A stretch of DNA of 63,130 nt from NCBI GenBank assembly GCA_020201035.1, contig JAIVHO010000041.1, forward strand, positions 1 to 63,130, given 5' to 3'. The notes beneath the pieces are model-generated. The model searched no databases. It worked only from the letters and a program-made list of their open reading frames with translations, and was not told the origin of the DNA. Position numbers and translations under genes: made by a program. Source of the stretch: Bacteroidales bacterium. GTDB taxonomy: Bacteria; Bacteroidota; Bacteroidia; Bacteroidales; VadinHA17. Below are positions 1 to 9,470 of this stretch, piece after piece. How positions within the stretch are numbered: position 1 is the first letter of the stretch; each line of letters starts with the position of its first letter.

Positions 1-247
1 TCTTGAGACCACATGCGTTAGTTCCGCTTCCAAACCTGGAATAACCCGTCAAATCACCATCATATCCCTTTATTTCACCAAGAAGATGTATTCCTTCAGG
101 AAAGCTGAATGTGTCACTCAGTAAAATATCTCCCGGGGTGTCGCCCATTCCCGGGATATTTCCTGGTAATTCATCGTTCTTCTCGCAGGAGGTAAGACCG
201 ATAAATAGTGCCAGAATAAGCAGGTAAAATAATTTTGTCTTCTTCAT
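1..247 (-). CDS. Putative lipoprotein, N-terminal part only (runs off the window)
   Basis: The reverse strand opens with an ATG at 245-247 and stays open to the window edge (82 codons visible). The N-terminus is MKKTKLFYLL followed by a hydrophobic stretch and a lipobox ending LTSC, so the mature protein should begin at Cys21 and be lipid-anchored in the envelope. The visible mature part is rich in Gly, Asp and Pro and I do not recognise a domain. The C-terminus lies outside the window, so function cannot be judged. Confidence 0.7.
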   Translation of the reverse strand, partial: MKKTKLFYLLILALFIGLTSCEKNDELPGNIPGMGDTPGDILLSDTFSFPEGIHLLGEIKGYDGDLTGYSRFGSGTNACGLK

Positions 248-592
248 AGCTTATAGTTTTAAAACAAATCTGATTTCACGGCATTTTACAACTTAATTAC
301 TACTTATCAGATGAAGCATGCCGCAGTCACAATTTCTTATTAATGAACAGTTAAATATTGCAGAGCATATAGAATCATAGCTAAGTTAAGCTAAATAAAC
401 AATCTGCTAAATAATCAGCATAACAAAATAAAATTTAATTGACTTATCACCTATAATAAGTGATGAAATAACAGACGAGTGTGACTAAAATGAAAGCCGA
501 CTTATGACTCTGCGAGACATGAAATTTACCTGTAGATACGTGGTCAACGTCAAGAGAAATTGAATAAGAAAATTAGGTGCTGCTATCCATAA
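248..592. other. Gene-free stretch, 345 bp
   Basis: AT-rich spacer between the lipoprotein start and the stop of the phosphodiesterase gene, both on the minus strand. It should hold the lipoprotein promoter. I see no convincing ORF, RNA gene, strong hairpin or repeat. Confidence 0.5.
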
Positions 593-1804
593 TTACCTCA
601 GCACCATCCCCGGCACCTCTTCATCTCCATCATTGGGTGCAGGATCAATCTTCAGAATCCGGCAGATAATATTATAAACATCAACATTTGCGAAGGATGG
701 TGTCTCTACACCTACCCTGAAACGCGGACCTGTTGCATAAAAGATGCCATGCATATCCCTGTTCGCCGGATCGTAACCGTGCACTCCCCTGCTCCCCCTG
801 CGATAATCGGTTCGGGGAACCCATACCACATTCCATGACTCCTCAGCCTCTATAAGCACTTCAGGAATCCTCGGATGTGTTCCCCAGTGATAATGGGATG
901 GTACATCATCTTTAAGCCATCCTTTGATTCCCGCCGTACGGTCAACAATTGCAATAACCGAATCAGCAAACCCCTCAGCCACCTTTACCTGATATACCGG
1001 ATTGCCTCCGTAACAGTGTTCTATATATCTTTCCGGTATAACCTCCCACAGGTTAACTGATTTATCAGGATCCACCTCAGCCATTCCGTGATCTGAAAGA
1101 ACGATCAGGTTCACTCTCCTGCGCACAGGGGTCTCCTTCAGTCTTTTAACAAGGACCCCCATCAGGCTGTCAAGTGATTGAGCCACACTGCCTGTTTCAG
1201 GGGAAACTGGACCATAGCTGTGAGCGGTGCCATCAGGTTCATCAAAATATAGTGTAATAAATCTGGGACGCTTATTTACTGGCATTGAAAGCCAGTTAAT
1301 AACTGAATCTATGCGCGCTCCATAAGGTATTGTTCCGTCATAAACCGACCAGTAGTCCGGATGCATCCCTCCCGCGGGAGCCTCAGAACCAACCCAGAAC
1401 ATTGAGGCTGTCACCAGGCCCTGCTTCCGGGCAGTAACCCACACAGGCTCACCCTGATAGAAATCACCATTCTGAACCATATCCCTGTCTCCCATCCGGT
1501 AAACCATATCCAGGTCAGGTGCATAAAAAGTATTATTTATAAGCCCGTGATGATCGGGATAGAGTCCGGTCGCAATTGAATAATGATTCGGAAATGTTTT
1601 GGTAGGATAGGATGAAACAAGTGACGCGGCCTTAACTCCCTCCTCCGCAATACTGTCAAGGAAGGGGGTCTCATACATGGAATCATAATCCCAGCGAAAG
1701 GAATCGAGTGACACAAGTACAACATATTGTCTGCCCGGAAGGAGAACCAGCAGCAATGATGCGGTCACCGCAACCAGAAAAAGTGAAACAATCCATTTTT
1801 TCAT
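593..1804 (-). CDS. Type I phosphodiesterase/nucleotide pyrophosphatase family protein
   Basis: A 403-residue exported or membrane-anchored hydrolase of the alkaline phosphatase superfamily, NPP branch, expected to cleave phosphodiester or pyrophosphate bonds of nucleotides or lipids using two metal ions. Visible features are an N-terminal hydrophobic segment (residues 4-22), the first metal Asp in LVSLDSF (D34), the nucleophile Thr in PTKTFPNHY (T70), the YFDEPDGTAHSYGP metal site, LSDHGM, and a late RGVHGYD histidine. I place the start at 1804 (MKKWIVSLFL): an upstream in-frame ATG at 1870 would add a hydrophilic leader and overlap the preceding SDR gene by 46 nt. The SDR stop lies 20 nt upstream, so the two are probably cotranscribed. 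Natural substrate unknown. Confidence 0.88.
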   Translation of the reverse strand: MKKWIVSLFLVAVTASLLLVLLPGRQYVVLVSLDSFRWDYDSMYETPFLDSIAEEGVKAASLVSSYPTKTFPNHYSIATGLYPDHHGLINNTFYAPDLDMVYRMGDRDMVQNGDFYQGEPVWVTARKQGLVTASMFWVGSEAPAGGMHPDYWSVYDGTIPYGARIDSVINWLSMPVNKRPRFITLYFDEPDGTAHSYGPVSPETGSVAQSLDSLMGVLVKRLKETPVRRRVNLIVLSDHGMAEVDPDKSVNLWEVIPERYIEHCYGGNPVYQVKVAEGFADSVIAIVDRTAGIKGWLKDDVPSHYHWGTHPRIPEVLIEAEESWNVVWVPRTDYRRGSRGVHGYDPANRDMHGIFYATGPRFRVGVETPSFANVDVYNIICRILKIDPAPNDGDEEVPGMVLR

Positions 1805-1824
1805 AATCTCATTGGGTATTTCGG

Positions 1825-2739
1825 TTATATACTGAACCTGAAGCTTGTCATCTCCTCCGACAGCTCCCATAGTCTTAATGCCAGCTGTCTGTCGTGCGAC
1901 CTGTTACTTGAGCTGAGAATGGCCGGATAGCCCATCGACTGGCGGAAGCCGGCCGGACCAATATATTCTCCCCCTTTAAGGGATGGTTCTGTTGCACCCA
2001 TAAGTGTTGGGAGTGCACCTTTTGCAGAACTCATCAGGATGGCCTCCTTAACCCTTTCGAGCCATGATGGCATCTTAAAAATGCTTGTTGAAGTTACTCC
2101 CGGGTGTACAGCCACGGAAATTGTCTCTTTTTCCTTCTCTTTCAACCGCCTGTCAAGTTCGTATGAAAAGAGAAGGTTGGCCAGTTTACTCTGCCTGTAG
2201 GCACCCATCCTGCGATAACCAGTTTCAGAATTTATATCCTCAAAATTTATGCGGCCGCCAAAATGGGCAATACTGGTCACTGTAACCACCCTTGAACCGG
2301 GAGCTGCCACTATGTTCTCCATCAGAAGACCTGTCAGGAGAAAATGTCCCAGGTGGTTGGTACCAATCTGAAGTTCAAAGCCGTCAATTGTACGTCCGTA
2401 AGGAGGAACCATAATTCCTGCATTATTGACAAGTATATCTATCAGGGGAAATTTTTCGCGTGCCTCACCGGCAAATTCACGTACTGATGAGAGATCAGCA
2501 AGATCAAGACGCATCAGTTCAACCTTGTCGTTGTGAGACTCCTGCCTAACCTTGTCAAATGCATCAGCCGATTTTTCAATATTACGGCAGGCCATCACAA
2601 TTGTGGCACCTCTGCCGGCCATTGCCTTGGCCGCTTCAAATCCGATTCCGCTGTTTGCCCCGGTAACTATTATATTTCGGCCGGTAAGATCCGGAATACT
2701 CCGTTCATCCCATCGTTTATCATTACTTTCTTTTACCAA
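1825..2739 (-). CDS. Short-chain dehydrogenase/reductase (retinol-dehydrogenase-like SDR)
   Basis: 304 residues with a classical NAD(P)-binding Rossmann fold. The cofactor motif TGANSGIG is at residues 26-33, NNAG at 105-108, the catalytic Ser near 156 and the catalytic pair Tyr181/Lys185 in YRQSK. The C-terminal part (PGVTSTSIF and beyond) resembles the retinol dehydrogenase/WW-oxidoreductase-like branch. No signal peptide, so cytoplasmic. The substrate cannot be inferred. It lies 20 nt upstream of the phosphodiesterase gene and 168 bp downstream of fumarase on the same strand. Confidence 0.87.
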   Translation of the reverse strand: MVKESNDKRWDERSIPDLTGRNIIVTGANSGIGFEAAKAMAGRGATIVMACRNIEKSADAFDKVRQESHNDKVELMRLDLADLSSVREFAGEAREKFPLIDILVNNAGIMVPPYGRTIDGFELQIGTNHLGHFLLTGLLMENIVAAPGSRVVTVTSIAHFGGRINFEDINSETGYRRMGAYRQSKLANLLFSYELDRRLKEKEKETISVAVHPGVTSTSIFKMPSWLERVKEAILMSSAKGALPTLMGATEPSLKGGEYIGPAGFRQSMGYPAILSSSNRSHDRQLALRLWELSEEMTSFRFSI

Positions 2740-2829
2740 TACACTGATTTTTAATATTCATACCCTCTGTTCAAATCACAGCATTGTGAGGCACTTTTAC
2801 TGTTTAATTCCGTTATCTCACAAGAGCGA

Positions 2830-2857
2830 GGGAGGATAAAGAATCCTTTATCCTCCC
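2830..2857 (-). other. Strong hairpin between the fumarase and SDR genes
   Basis: A perfect 12-bp inverted repeat (GGGAGGATAAAG / CTTTATCCTCCC, loop AATC) lies about 50 bp after the fumarase stop. Neither strand has a following T-run, so it is not a textbook intrinsic terminator. It may instead stabilise the 3' end of the fumarase mRNA. Confidence 0.55.
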
Positions 2858-2907
2858 GAAAAACCACTGCAAATATAACCGGATTTACGGTATTGTTGTT
2901 CGTAATT

Positions 2908-4518
2908 CTAAACGTTATACTCATCAAAGAAGTCATTCCCCTTATCATCAGTTAGAATAAAGGCCGGGAAGTTTTCAACCCTTATCTTCCGTACAGCCTC
3001 CATCCCAAGCTCTTCAAAATCGACCACCTCCACTGACCTGATATTCTCCTGAGCCAGGATAGCTGCCGGTCCGCCGATGGAGCCAAGATAGAATCCCCCA
3101 TGCTTACGGCATGAGTCTATCACAGCCCGTGACCGGTTTCCTTTTGCCAGCATAACCAATGAACCTCCCATCCCCTGAAACATATCAACATATGGATCCA
3201 TCCTGCCTGCAGTTGTTGGCCCAAAGCTTCCTGAAGCCATCCCGGCGGGCGTTTTGGCCGGACCGGCATAATAAACAGGATGGTTTTTAAAATAATCGGG
3301 CATAGGCTTGCCCCCATCAATCATCTGCTTAATCCGGGCATGAGCCATATCACGCGCCACAATTAGGGTTCCGTTAAGAATTAACCTTGTCTTTACCGGA
3401 TATTTTGTAAGTTCGGCAAGCACCTCTTTCATAGGCCTGTCAAGATCAATGACAACCGGCTTTTCAAGCTCAGGAGCACTGGCAGGCATATATTTTGACG
3501 GGTTCCTTTCAAGCTCCTCCAACCATATGCCCTTCTCATCAATCCTGGCTTTAATATTGCGGTCGGCACTACAGCTCACTCCTATTCCGACCGGACAGGA
3601 GGCAGCGTGACGGGTCATTCTGATAACCCTTACATCATGAACAAAGTATTTTCCCCCGAACTGAGCTCCAACTCCGTAATCCTGACAGATCTTCTCTATC
3701 CTCTTCTCCCATTCGATATCCCTGAAGGCCCTTCCACTCTCATTTCCTGTAGTGGGCAGGTCATCAAGATAGCCTGCCGAAGCCTCCTTAACAGCCTTAA
3801 GTGTTGCTTCAGCAGAAGTGCCTCCGATAACCACAGCCAGATGATAGGGTGGACAGGCTGAGGTACCAAGCTCTTTGATCTTCTCCATTACAAACCGGAT
3901 AAGATTCTCCTCGTTGAGCAGTGACTTGGTCTGCTGGTACAGGAAACTCTTGTTGGCAGAACCACCACCCTTTGTAATAAAGAGAAACTCATAGCTGCTG
4001 CCTGACTTTGAGTAGATATCAATCTGGGCAGGCAGGTTTGATCCCGAGTTCTTCTCTTCAAACATGGTAAGCGGAACTATCTGGGAGTATCTCAGGTTAC
4101 GGTCACGGTAAACCTCAAACACTCCGCGGGAGATAAATTCAGCATCATCAACCCCTGTATAGACATCCTCTCCTTTCCGTGCGATAACTATTGCGGTACC
4201 GGTATCCTGGCACGACGGCAGTTCTCCCTCTGCGGCAATCACCTGATTCTTAAGCATCACCCAGGCAACAAACCTGTCGTTATCAGTAGCCTCCGGATCT
4301 TCCAGTATCTTTTTAACCTTCTCAAGGTGTGATGCACGCATAAGAAAGGATACATCAGCCACTGCCTCTTTTGAAAGCAACTCAAGTGCAGCCGGATCAA
4401 CCACCAGGACCTTCCTGCCATTCTCGTCTTTTATAGTTACATGATCCTTTGTAATAAGCCGGTAACGTGTGGTATCCTTACCATGCTGAAACGGTTTTTC
4501 ATAGATAAATTGTGCCAT
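2908..4518 (-). CDS. fumA: Fumarate hydratase, class I (iron-sulfur)
   Basis: 536 residues, the usual length of the single-chain class I fumarase of E. coli FumA/FumB type. It interconverts fumarate and malate in the TCA cycle or in fumarate-respiring/fermentative branches. Three cysteines at the expected places can bind the labile [4Fe-4S] cluster: C103 (in SCQDTGTA), C222 (in SACPPYH) and C316 (in GVSCSADR). The C-terminal beta-domain carries the [11 protein letters not shown] and KGNRS motifs. The start is the only sensible ATG, with a typical N-terminus [11 protein letters not shown] -7-like box lies about 57 bp upstream. No oddities. Confidence 0.95.
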   Translation of the reverse strand: MAQFIYEKPFQHGKDTTRYRLITKDHVTIKDENGRKVLVVDPAALELLSKEAVADVSFLMRASHLEKVKKILEDPEATDNDRFVAWVMLKNQVIAAEGELPSCQDTGTAIVIARKGEDVYTGVDDAEFISRGVFEVYRDRNLRYSQIVPLTMFEEKNSGSNLPAQIDIYSKSGSSYEFLFITKGGGSANKSFLYQQTKSLLNEENLIRFVMEKIKELGTSACPPYHLAVVIGGTSAEATLKAVKEASAGYLDDLPTTGNESGRAFRDIEWEKRIEKICQDYGVGAQFGGKYFVHDVRVIRMTRHAASCPVGIGVSCSADRNIKARIDEKGIWLEELERNPSKYMPASAPELEKPVVIDLDRPMKEVLAELTKYPVKTRLILNGTLIVARDMAHARIKQMIDGGKPMPDYFKNHPVYYAGPAKTPAGMASGSFGPTTAGRMDPYVDMFQGMGGSLVMLAKGNRSRAVIDSCRKHGGFYLGSIGGPAAILAQENIRSVEVVDFEELGMEAVRKIRVENFPAFILTDDKGNDFFDEYNV

Positions 4519-4967
4519 AATACGGAGAGGTTTTAAGGTTAGTTTTCAAATTCATGAACGTTAGTCAATCCTATCAAAGTTAAAAATTAGTTACGGCAAA
4601 TAAAAGCAGTCATGCTGACAAACACATTAATTGGAAGTTACTGCTGTAAAAGATTTCAGTTATAAGTCTGTTTTACCGGCATCCCCCGCTTAAATCCTGA
4701 GATAACACCAACCACTCTCTTAAAATATCCTGTCTCCTTAAGCGCCAGAGCAGCATTCCATTGAGAGTAATCCCGGTTTCCTTTAACCCACTGGATACCG
4801 GTGAAATATCAAAACTTTGGTACAGGGAACCTTTGTCACCAACTTTACGGAAGTCAGCCCGACTTTCAACACCAGCTAACTTTAAACCCGCTAAAAAGGT
4901 ATTTTATACAAATGATTCCTATTATTTATCAGGAAAGAGGTTAGTGTGAGCTTTTTTATTTATTTTC
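4519..4967. other. Gene-free divergent region, 449 bp
   Basis: Lies between the divergently transcribed fumarase and the CydA-like operon, so it should carry both promoters. It contains a 62-codon plus-strand ORF (4761-4949) with no recognisable domain or signal peptide, which I do not believe is a gene. I see no RNA gene or repeat. Confidence 0.5.
4575..4582 (-). promoter_or_regulatory. Candidate -7 box for fumarase
   Basis: Reads TAACTTTG on the minus strand, matching the Bacteroidetes TAnnTTTG consensus, 57 bp upstream of the fumarase ATG. A TTTG lies upstream but at a shorter spacing (14 bp) than the usual 19-21. Confidence 0.3.
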
Positions 4968-6050
4968 ATGGAGAATAAACCAAACCAACAAAAACAGAAA
5001 AATATGGATCCTGTCATTCCCTCCCCGGATGTAATCCCGGTACACTGGTTATGGTTCCAGGTACTACTGGTGGTAACATTTATTCTTCACCTTATTCTGA
5101 TGAATCTAATCCTGGGCGGTTCCCTTCTGGCTCTGTGGGATAAAATCAGTGGCAAAAAGGAGCCCGGATACGCAGTGACGCTGCCTGTACTGGTGGCTCT
5201 GACCATAAATCTGGGAGTGCCACCACTGCTTTTTGTGCAGGTTCTTTACGGCCACCTCTTTTACACCGCATCGGTTACCCAGGCAGTGCCATGGATACTG
5301 GTTATCCCGGCCCTGATACTGGGATATTATGGCTCTTACATCTATGTAAGAAAGCGTGATAAGTCACCTCAGCTGGCTACAACCGGACTGGTTGTTTCAT
5401 TGCTGTTGATACTCTATACGGGATTTATGCTGGTTAATAATTCCACCCTGACACTCGTTCCTTCCAGATTTGAGGCTCACCTTAATAATCCGGGAGGCAT
5501 GAACCTGAATATCGGGGAACCCTCCCTCTGGCCAAGGTATCTTCATTTTATCACCTCAGCCGTAGCAATAGCTGCCCTGGGTGTTGCCATCTACGCTAAG
5601 TTCACTCTAAAAGACAATCCGGAACAATCATCTGCGGTTATCAGAACCAACCTCCGTAGATTTGCCTGGTTCACCCTTGTTCAGTTTGCCTTCGGAACGC
5701 TTTTCTGGTTGAGTACACCAAGGGAAGTGTGGATGATCTTTATGGGTAAAAATATTACAGCAACCATCCTTATGACACTGTCATGGCTTCTTGCAGCCTC
5801 AATGATTTACACCGCCTTCAGGGGCAAACTGGGGATAACCATTCTGCACGCATTCATTGTTCTTGTCATTATGGTTATCATGCGTGAATATATGAGATCA
5901 GCTTACTTAAAAGATATCTTTTCCCCTTCACAGCTTGAGAGCAAGGGAGAGTTCTGGCCTTTGATAGTTTTCCTCGTACTGTTTATTGCAGGACTTGGCG
6001 CAATCTATTATATGATTCGTTTAGCAACCAAAAAAATTAGTCAATCATGA
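4968..6050 (+). CDS. CydA-like polytopic membrane protein, no visible c-haem motif
   Basis: 360 residues with about nine predicted membrane helices and short loops. An early helix contains the pattern ILHLILMNLILGG, closely matching IIHVVVAHFAVGGG in the next protein, and the following helices (LGVPPLLFVQVLYGH) also align by eye with the partner. The pair therefore looks like two paralogous CydA-type halves, reminiscent of CydA/CydA-prime arrangements. CydA proteins bind haem b through His and Met in the membrane; here a His lies in the first helix. There is no CXXCH. The stop codon overlaps the ATG of the downstream gene (ATGA), implying translational coupling and a stoichiometric complex. 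The exact partner oxidant or reductant is unknown. Assignment to the CydA superfamily is an inference from motif similarity. Confidence 0.7.
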   Translation: MENKPNQQKQKNMDPVIPSPDVIPVHWLWFQVLLVVTFILHLILMNLILGGSLLALWDKISGKKEPGYAVTLPVLVALTINLGVPPLLFVQVLYGHLFYTASVTQAVPWILVIPALILGYYGSYIYVRKRDKSPQLATTGLVVSLLLILYTGFMLVNNSTLTLVPSRFEAHLNNPGGMNLNIGEPSLWPRYLHFITSAVAIAALGVAIYAKFTLKDNPEQSSAVIRTNLRRFAWFTLVQFAFGTLFWLSTPREVWMIFMGKNITATILMTLSWLLAASMIYTAFRGKLGITILHAFIVLVIMVIMREYMRSAYLKDIFSPSQLESKGEFWPLIVFLVLFIAGLGAIYYMIRLATKKISQS

Positions 6051-8695
6051 ACTACCCGGTTTGGTACCTTCCCGGAATGGGAGGATCGCTGCTTATTGCC
6101 ATTATTGCAATTATTCACGTTGTAGTTGCTCATTTTGCCGTGGGAGGAGGCCTCTTTCTGGTGCTGACTGAGCACAGAGCCTACCGCACAGGGAGCAATG
6201 CTTTGCTTGATTATGTGAAATCACATACCTGGTTCTTTCTGCTTCTTACCATGGTAATGGGGGGCGTTACAGGGGTAGGCATCTGGTTTATTATTTCTCT
6301 GGCACATCCGGCAGCCACATCTTTTCTGATCCACCAGTTTGTATTTGCCTGGGCTATTGAATGGGTGTTTTTTATTGCCGAGATCGTGGCTCTTCTGATT
6401 TATCACTACAGATTTGGAAAGATGAGCCGCAGAGACCATCTGATAATGGGATGGCTATATTTTATCTTTGCATGGCTGAGCCTTTTCGTGATCAATGGCA
6501 TCCTGGCATTTATGCTGACTCCCGGAAAATGGCTTGAAACCGGCAGTTTCTGGCATGCGTTTTTTAATCCTGGATTTCTTCCAACCCTTATCTTCAGGAC
6601 TGCAATTTCAGCAATAATAGCAGGTGTTTTCGGTCTTATTACAGCTCTCTTCAGAAAGGATGAAGCACTGAGGCAGGTTATCCTTAAATGGTGTGCCGGA
6701 TGGATGTATATCCCACTTGCCCTTCTGGCAGCTTCCGCTATATGGTATACTTTTGCAATTGACCCGCAGGCTCTGGCAAATATTCTTCACCACAACCCTG
6801 AAAGTTCTCTTTTCCGGAAAATAGTTATAAACAGCTCTGTTATTCTTTTCGGTCTGGGGCTTTTTACTCTTGTCAGGTACCCGCGAAAATTGCAGGGAAT
6901 TACTGTTACATTTCTGGTTGTAATAACCTTTGTCTGGATGGGCGGATTTGAATATCTCAGGGAGATTGCCCGCAAACCTTATGTAATTTATGAAACCCTC
7001 TATTCAAACGGCATCAAACCGAATGAGATGGAGGAGATCAACAGCAGTGGTTTCCTCAATGCCGCCAGGTGGAGCAGCATAAAGGAGGTAAGTGATGATA
7101 ATTTCCTGGAAGCCGGTAGTGAAATATTCAGGCTGCAGTGCCTCAACTGCCACACTGAGGATAATTATAACGGGGTAAAAAACAAGATTGAACTTATGAC
7201 CGAGCGGGGTATTGAGGCCCAGCTCACGGGAATGGGCAGGATAAACAGCTATATGCCACCCTTTGCCGGAACAGAAACTGAAAAGAAGGCGCTTGCAGCC
7301 TGGCTCTATCGCGAACTGCTGGGAAATGAGCCGGAGGTTATCCACCAGCCTGAAATACCGGTTCTTTCACATACCCGGCCTTCATTTGACAACAGCAAAG
7401 ACGAATATGTGCTTCTCCTGTGGAATGATATAGGAATGAAGTGCATATCAGATAACGACAAAATACTGGCCTTTCTTCCCCCTGCCAATACACTAAATGC
7501 ACAACTCGTTAAAAGAGCACCCATACCGGAAATTATTAAGGAGGGATACAACCTTAAATGGGAGACGGAAGAGCAACATCTGAATCCGCAGAATCACACT
7601 GATTTCTGGGAGTATGACAGCATTATCTATGGAAAGAACCTGCCGCTTGCAACCGGACTAACCGGGTCAAAATTGAGTGGCGAAATGAAAAGTGTTAACG
7701 GCATATGGATAGCCGACAGGATTCCACTGATGCCTTACAGGGATGATGGAACCTACAATCCTTATCCCCTGATTACTGTTACCGCCAGTGACCCTGATGG
7801 ATTTGTTGTTGCCACAACCAGCGCTGTGGCTCCGGTATCAACTGAAATGGGCTGCCGCAACTGTCACGGGGGAGAGTGGTCATGGAATGGGGTATCCGGA
7901 CTCTCAGATATTACTGCCCAAAACATCCTGGTGGTTCATGATAAGTACAGCGGCACCTCTCTTGCAGATGAGGCTGCCGAAGGGAAACCACGGCTCTGTC
8001 AGGAGTGCCACTCCGATCCGGTTGTTGGCAGGGCAGGAAAACCAGGTATACTCAGTTTCTCAGCTTCTATACACGGATTCCATGCCAACTACCTTACCGG
8101 AATGTATCAGGAATCATGCAACCTCTGCCATCCCTCTGATCCTGCAAGCGCAACAAACTGCATGAGGGGCCGTCATGCAGGATTTCTCGACTGCACAAGC
8201 TGTCATGGCACCCTTGAGGATCACGCCCTGGCTCTGCTGAAGGGGCAAACACACCTTGAAAAAGCAGACCGTCTTGCAGCCTCCCTGCAACCGGTTTCGG
8301 TCGCCACCATGGAAGAGATCAATCCGCGTACCCCATGGCTTATGGAACCTGACTGCAGGGGTTGCCATACCAACTTCAATATAGCTGTGGACGGTTTTGA
8401 AGGCTCGGCCTACAATAAATGGGTTCCCGGGGCATCAGCCCTCTACAGAATGAGAACTGATAACCAGGGAATGATGTGCGCCGCCTGTCACGGCTCCCCG
8501 CATGCGATTTACGGAGCGTATAACAGTTATGATCCGATGCGTGACAATATACAGCCGTTGCAGTATCAGGGACTGGCAGGAACTATCGGGACTCATGAAA
8601 GTTGCAGTGTGTGTCATACCACCGATATGAATACATCAGGTCATCACCGTAACCAGATCAACCGGCTCTACGAAGCGGTTCTTCAGTATGAATGA
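6047..8695 (+). CDS. CydA-like membrane domain fused to an octahaem cytochrome c chain
   Basis: 882 residues. Residues 1 to about 320 form eight or nine membrane helices with CydA-superfamily signatures: a His in IIHVVVAHFAVGGG, then GGVTGVGIW, then AIEWVFFIAE with two Glu residues spaced as at the oxygen-reducing site of cytochrome bd. After the membrane part there are eight CXXCH haem c sites at about C365, C603, C651, C691, C716, C770, C811 and C853. The first, followed by a MPPF motif about 50 residues later, looks like a class I monohaem cytochrome c. The remaining seven form a multihaem domain in the last 280 residues. A haem-free stretch (residues 430-600) lies between them. Haem c attachment requires the C-terminal part to be outside the inner membrane. 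The likely role is electron transfer between the membrane and periplasmic or outer redox partners. Quinol oxidation, oxygen reduction or reduction of another acceptor are all possible. Confidence 0.8.
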   Translation: MNYPVWYLPGMGGSLLIAIIAIIHVVVAHFAVGGGLFLVLTEHRAYRTGSNALLDYVKSHTWFFLLLTMVMGGVTGVGIWFIISLAHPAATSFLIHQFVFAWAIEWVFFIAEIVALLIYHYRFGKMSRRDHLIMGWLYFIFAWLSLFVINGILAFMLTPGKWLETGSFWHAFFNPGFLPTLIFRTAISAIIAGVFGLITALFRKDEALRQVILKWCAGWMYIPLALLAASAIWYTFAIDPQALANILHHNPESSLFRKIVINSSVILFGLGLFTLVRYPRKLQGITVTFLVVITFVWMGGFEYLREIARKPYVIYETLYSNGIKPNEMEEINSSGFLNAARWSSIKEVSDDNFLEAGSEIFRLQCLNCHTEDNYNGVKNKIELMTERGIEAQLTGMGRINSYMPPFAGTETEKKALAAWLYRELLGNEPEVIHQPEIPVLSHTRPSFDNSKDEYVLLLWNDIGMKCISDNDKILAFLPPANTLNAQLVKRAPIPEIIKEGYNLKWETEEQHLNPQNHTDFWEYDSIIYGKNLPLATGLTGSKLSGEMKSVNGIWIADRIPLMPYRDDGTYNPYPLITVTASDPDGFVVATTSAVAPVSTEMGCRNCHGGEWSWNGVSGLSDITAQNILVVHDKYSGTSLADEAAEGKPRLCQECHSDPVVGRAGKPGILSFSASIHGFHANYLTGMYQESCNLCHPSDPASATNCMRGRHAGFLDCTSCHGTLEDHALALLKGQTHLEKADRLAASLQPVSVATMEEINPRTPWLMEPDCRGCHTNFNIAVDGFEGSAYNKWVPGASALYRMRTDNQGMMCAACHGSPHAIYGAYNSYDPMRDNIQPLQYQGLAGTIGTHESCSVCHTTDMNTSGHHRNQINRLYEAVLQYE

Positions 8696-8747
8696 CCAGG
8701 CTTAAAATCAGACAATTCATAACATATGCCGATTTAACTGATAATAA

Positions 8748-8777
8748 TTGAAAGTACAAAAAAAGGGTATAATTTTG
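8748..8777 (+). promoter_or_regulatory. Candidate promoter for the UPF0316 gene
   Basis: TTG at 8748-8750, a 19-bp spacer and TAATTTTG at 8770-8777 match the Bacteroidetes -33/-7 pattern. The -7 box is 63 bp upstream of the ATG. Confidence 0.45.
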
Positions 8778-8840
8778 CAGCGCCATATCCGGTTATCCCG
8801 GGCATGATTATAATAATCAATAACGCTTAAATTATCCCTG

Positions 8841-9431
8841 ATGGAATTTTATGACAGTAACCTGTTTGCCTATATAGTTCTGCCTGCTGCCATTTTTATT
8901 GCACGCATAGCTGATGTGTCACTGGGTACCCTGAGAATCATGTTTGTGGCCAAGGGAATGAGGCGGGTAGCACCAATAATAGGATTCTTTGAGGTTTTTA
9001 TCTGGATACTTGCCATAAGCAGGATTTTTCAGAATCTGGATAACTGGATAGCATATATTGCCTATGCAGGCGGATTTGCAACCGGCAACTACCTTGGAAT
9101 GGTACTTGAGGAGAGGCTGGCACTGGGCCATGAGATGATAAGGATCATTACAAAGAGCGAGGCCGGAGATCTGGTTGACACCCTGAAAATTAAAGGTTTC
9201 GGGGTAACATTTATTAAAGCAACCGGCGTTGAAGGTGAGGTAGGGGTTGTTTATGTAATAGTAAAGAGAAGTATGGTCAAGGAGGTTCTTCAGCTTATAA
9301 AGAACTATAATCCCAAGGCACTTTATACAATTGAAGATATTAAATACGTTAACAAAGAGATCTTCCACGAAATACTGATACCGATGCCGGTACGCAAATC
9401 TATCTTCCACCGCCAGGTAAAGATGAAATGA
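8841..9431 (+). CDS. UPF0316 family membrane protein (DUF5698 + DUF2179)
   Basis: 196 residues. Three hydrophobic helices occupy roughly residues 8-30, 42-60 and 68-90 (DUF5698-like part, including GTLRIMFVAKG and EERLALG). A soluble C-terminal domain of about 90 residues of the DUF2179 type follows (GFGVTFIKATG, then GVVYVIVKR). The family is widespread in Firmicutes and Bacteroidetes and its function is not known. Related DUF2179 domains occur on YitT-type membrane proteins and may sense a ligand or the membrane. It is a separate unit after the cytochrome operon, with its own candidate promoter. Confidence 0.88.
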   Translation: MEFYDSNLFAYIVLPAAIFIARIADVSLGTLRIMFVAKGMRRVAPIIGFFEVFIWILAISRIFQNLDNWIAYIAYAGGFATGNYLGMVLEERLALGHEMIRIITKSEAGDLVDTLKIKGFGVTFIKATGVEGEVGVVYVIVKRSMVKEVLQLIKNYNPKALYTIEDIKYVNKEIFHEILIPMPVRKSIFHRQVKMK

Positions 9432-9470
9432 GAAGTAAATTTGTAATTTTATAGCCCAAAACATGTTAAT

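Noticed and set aside
2830..2857. Intrinsic terminator after fumarase
   Set aside because: The stem is perfect but no T-run follows on either strand, so I list it only as a hairpin.
4761..4949. 62-codon ORF in the fumarase/CydA-like divergent region
   Set aside because: No domain, no signal peptide, and it occupies the region where the promoters should lie.
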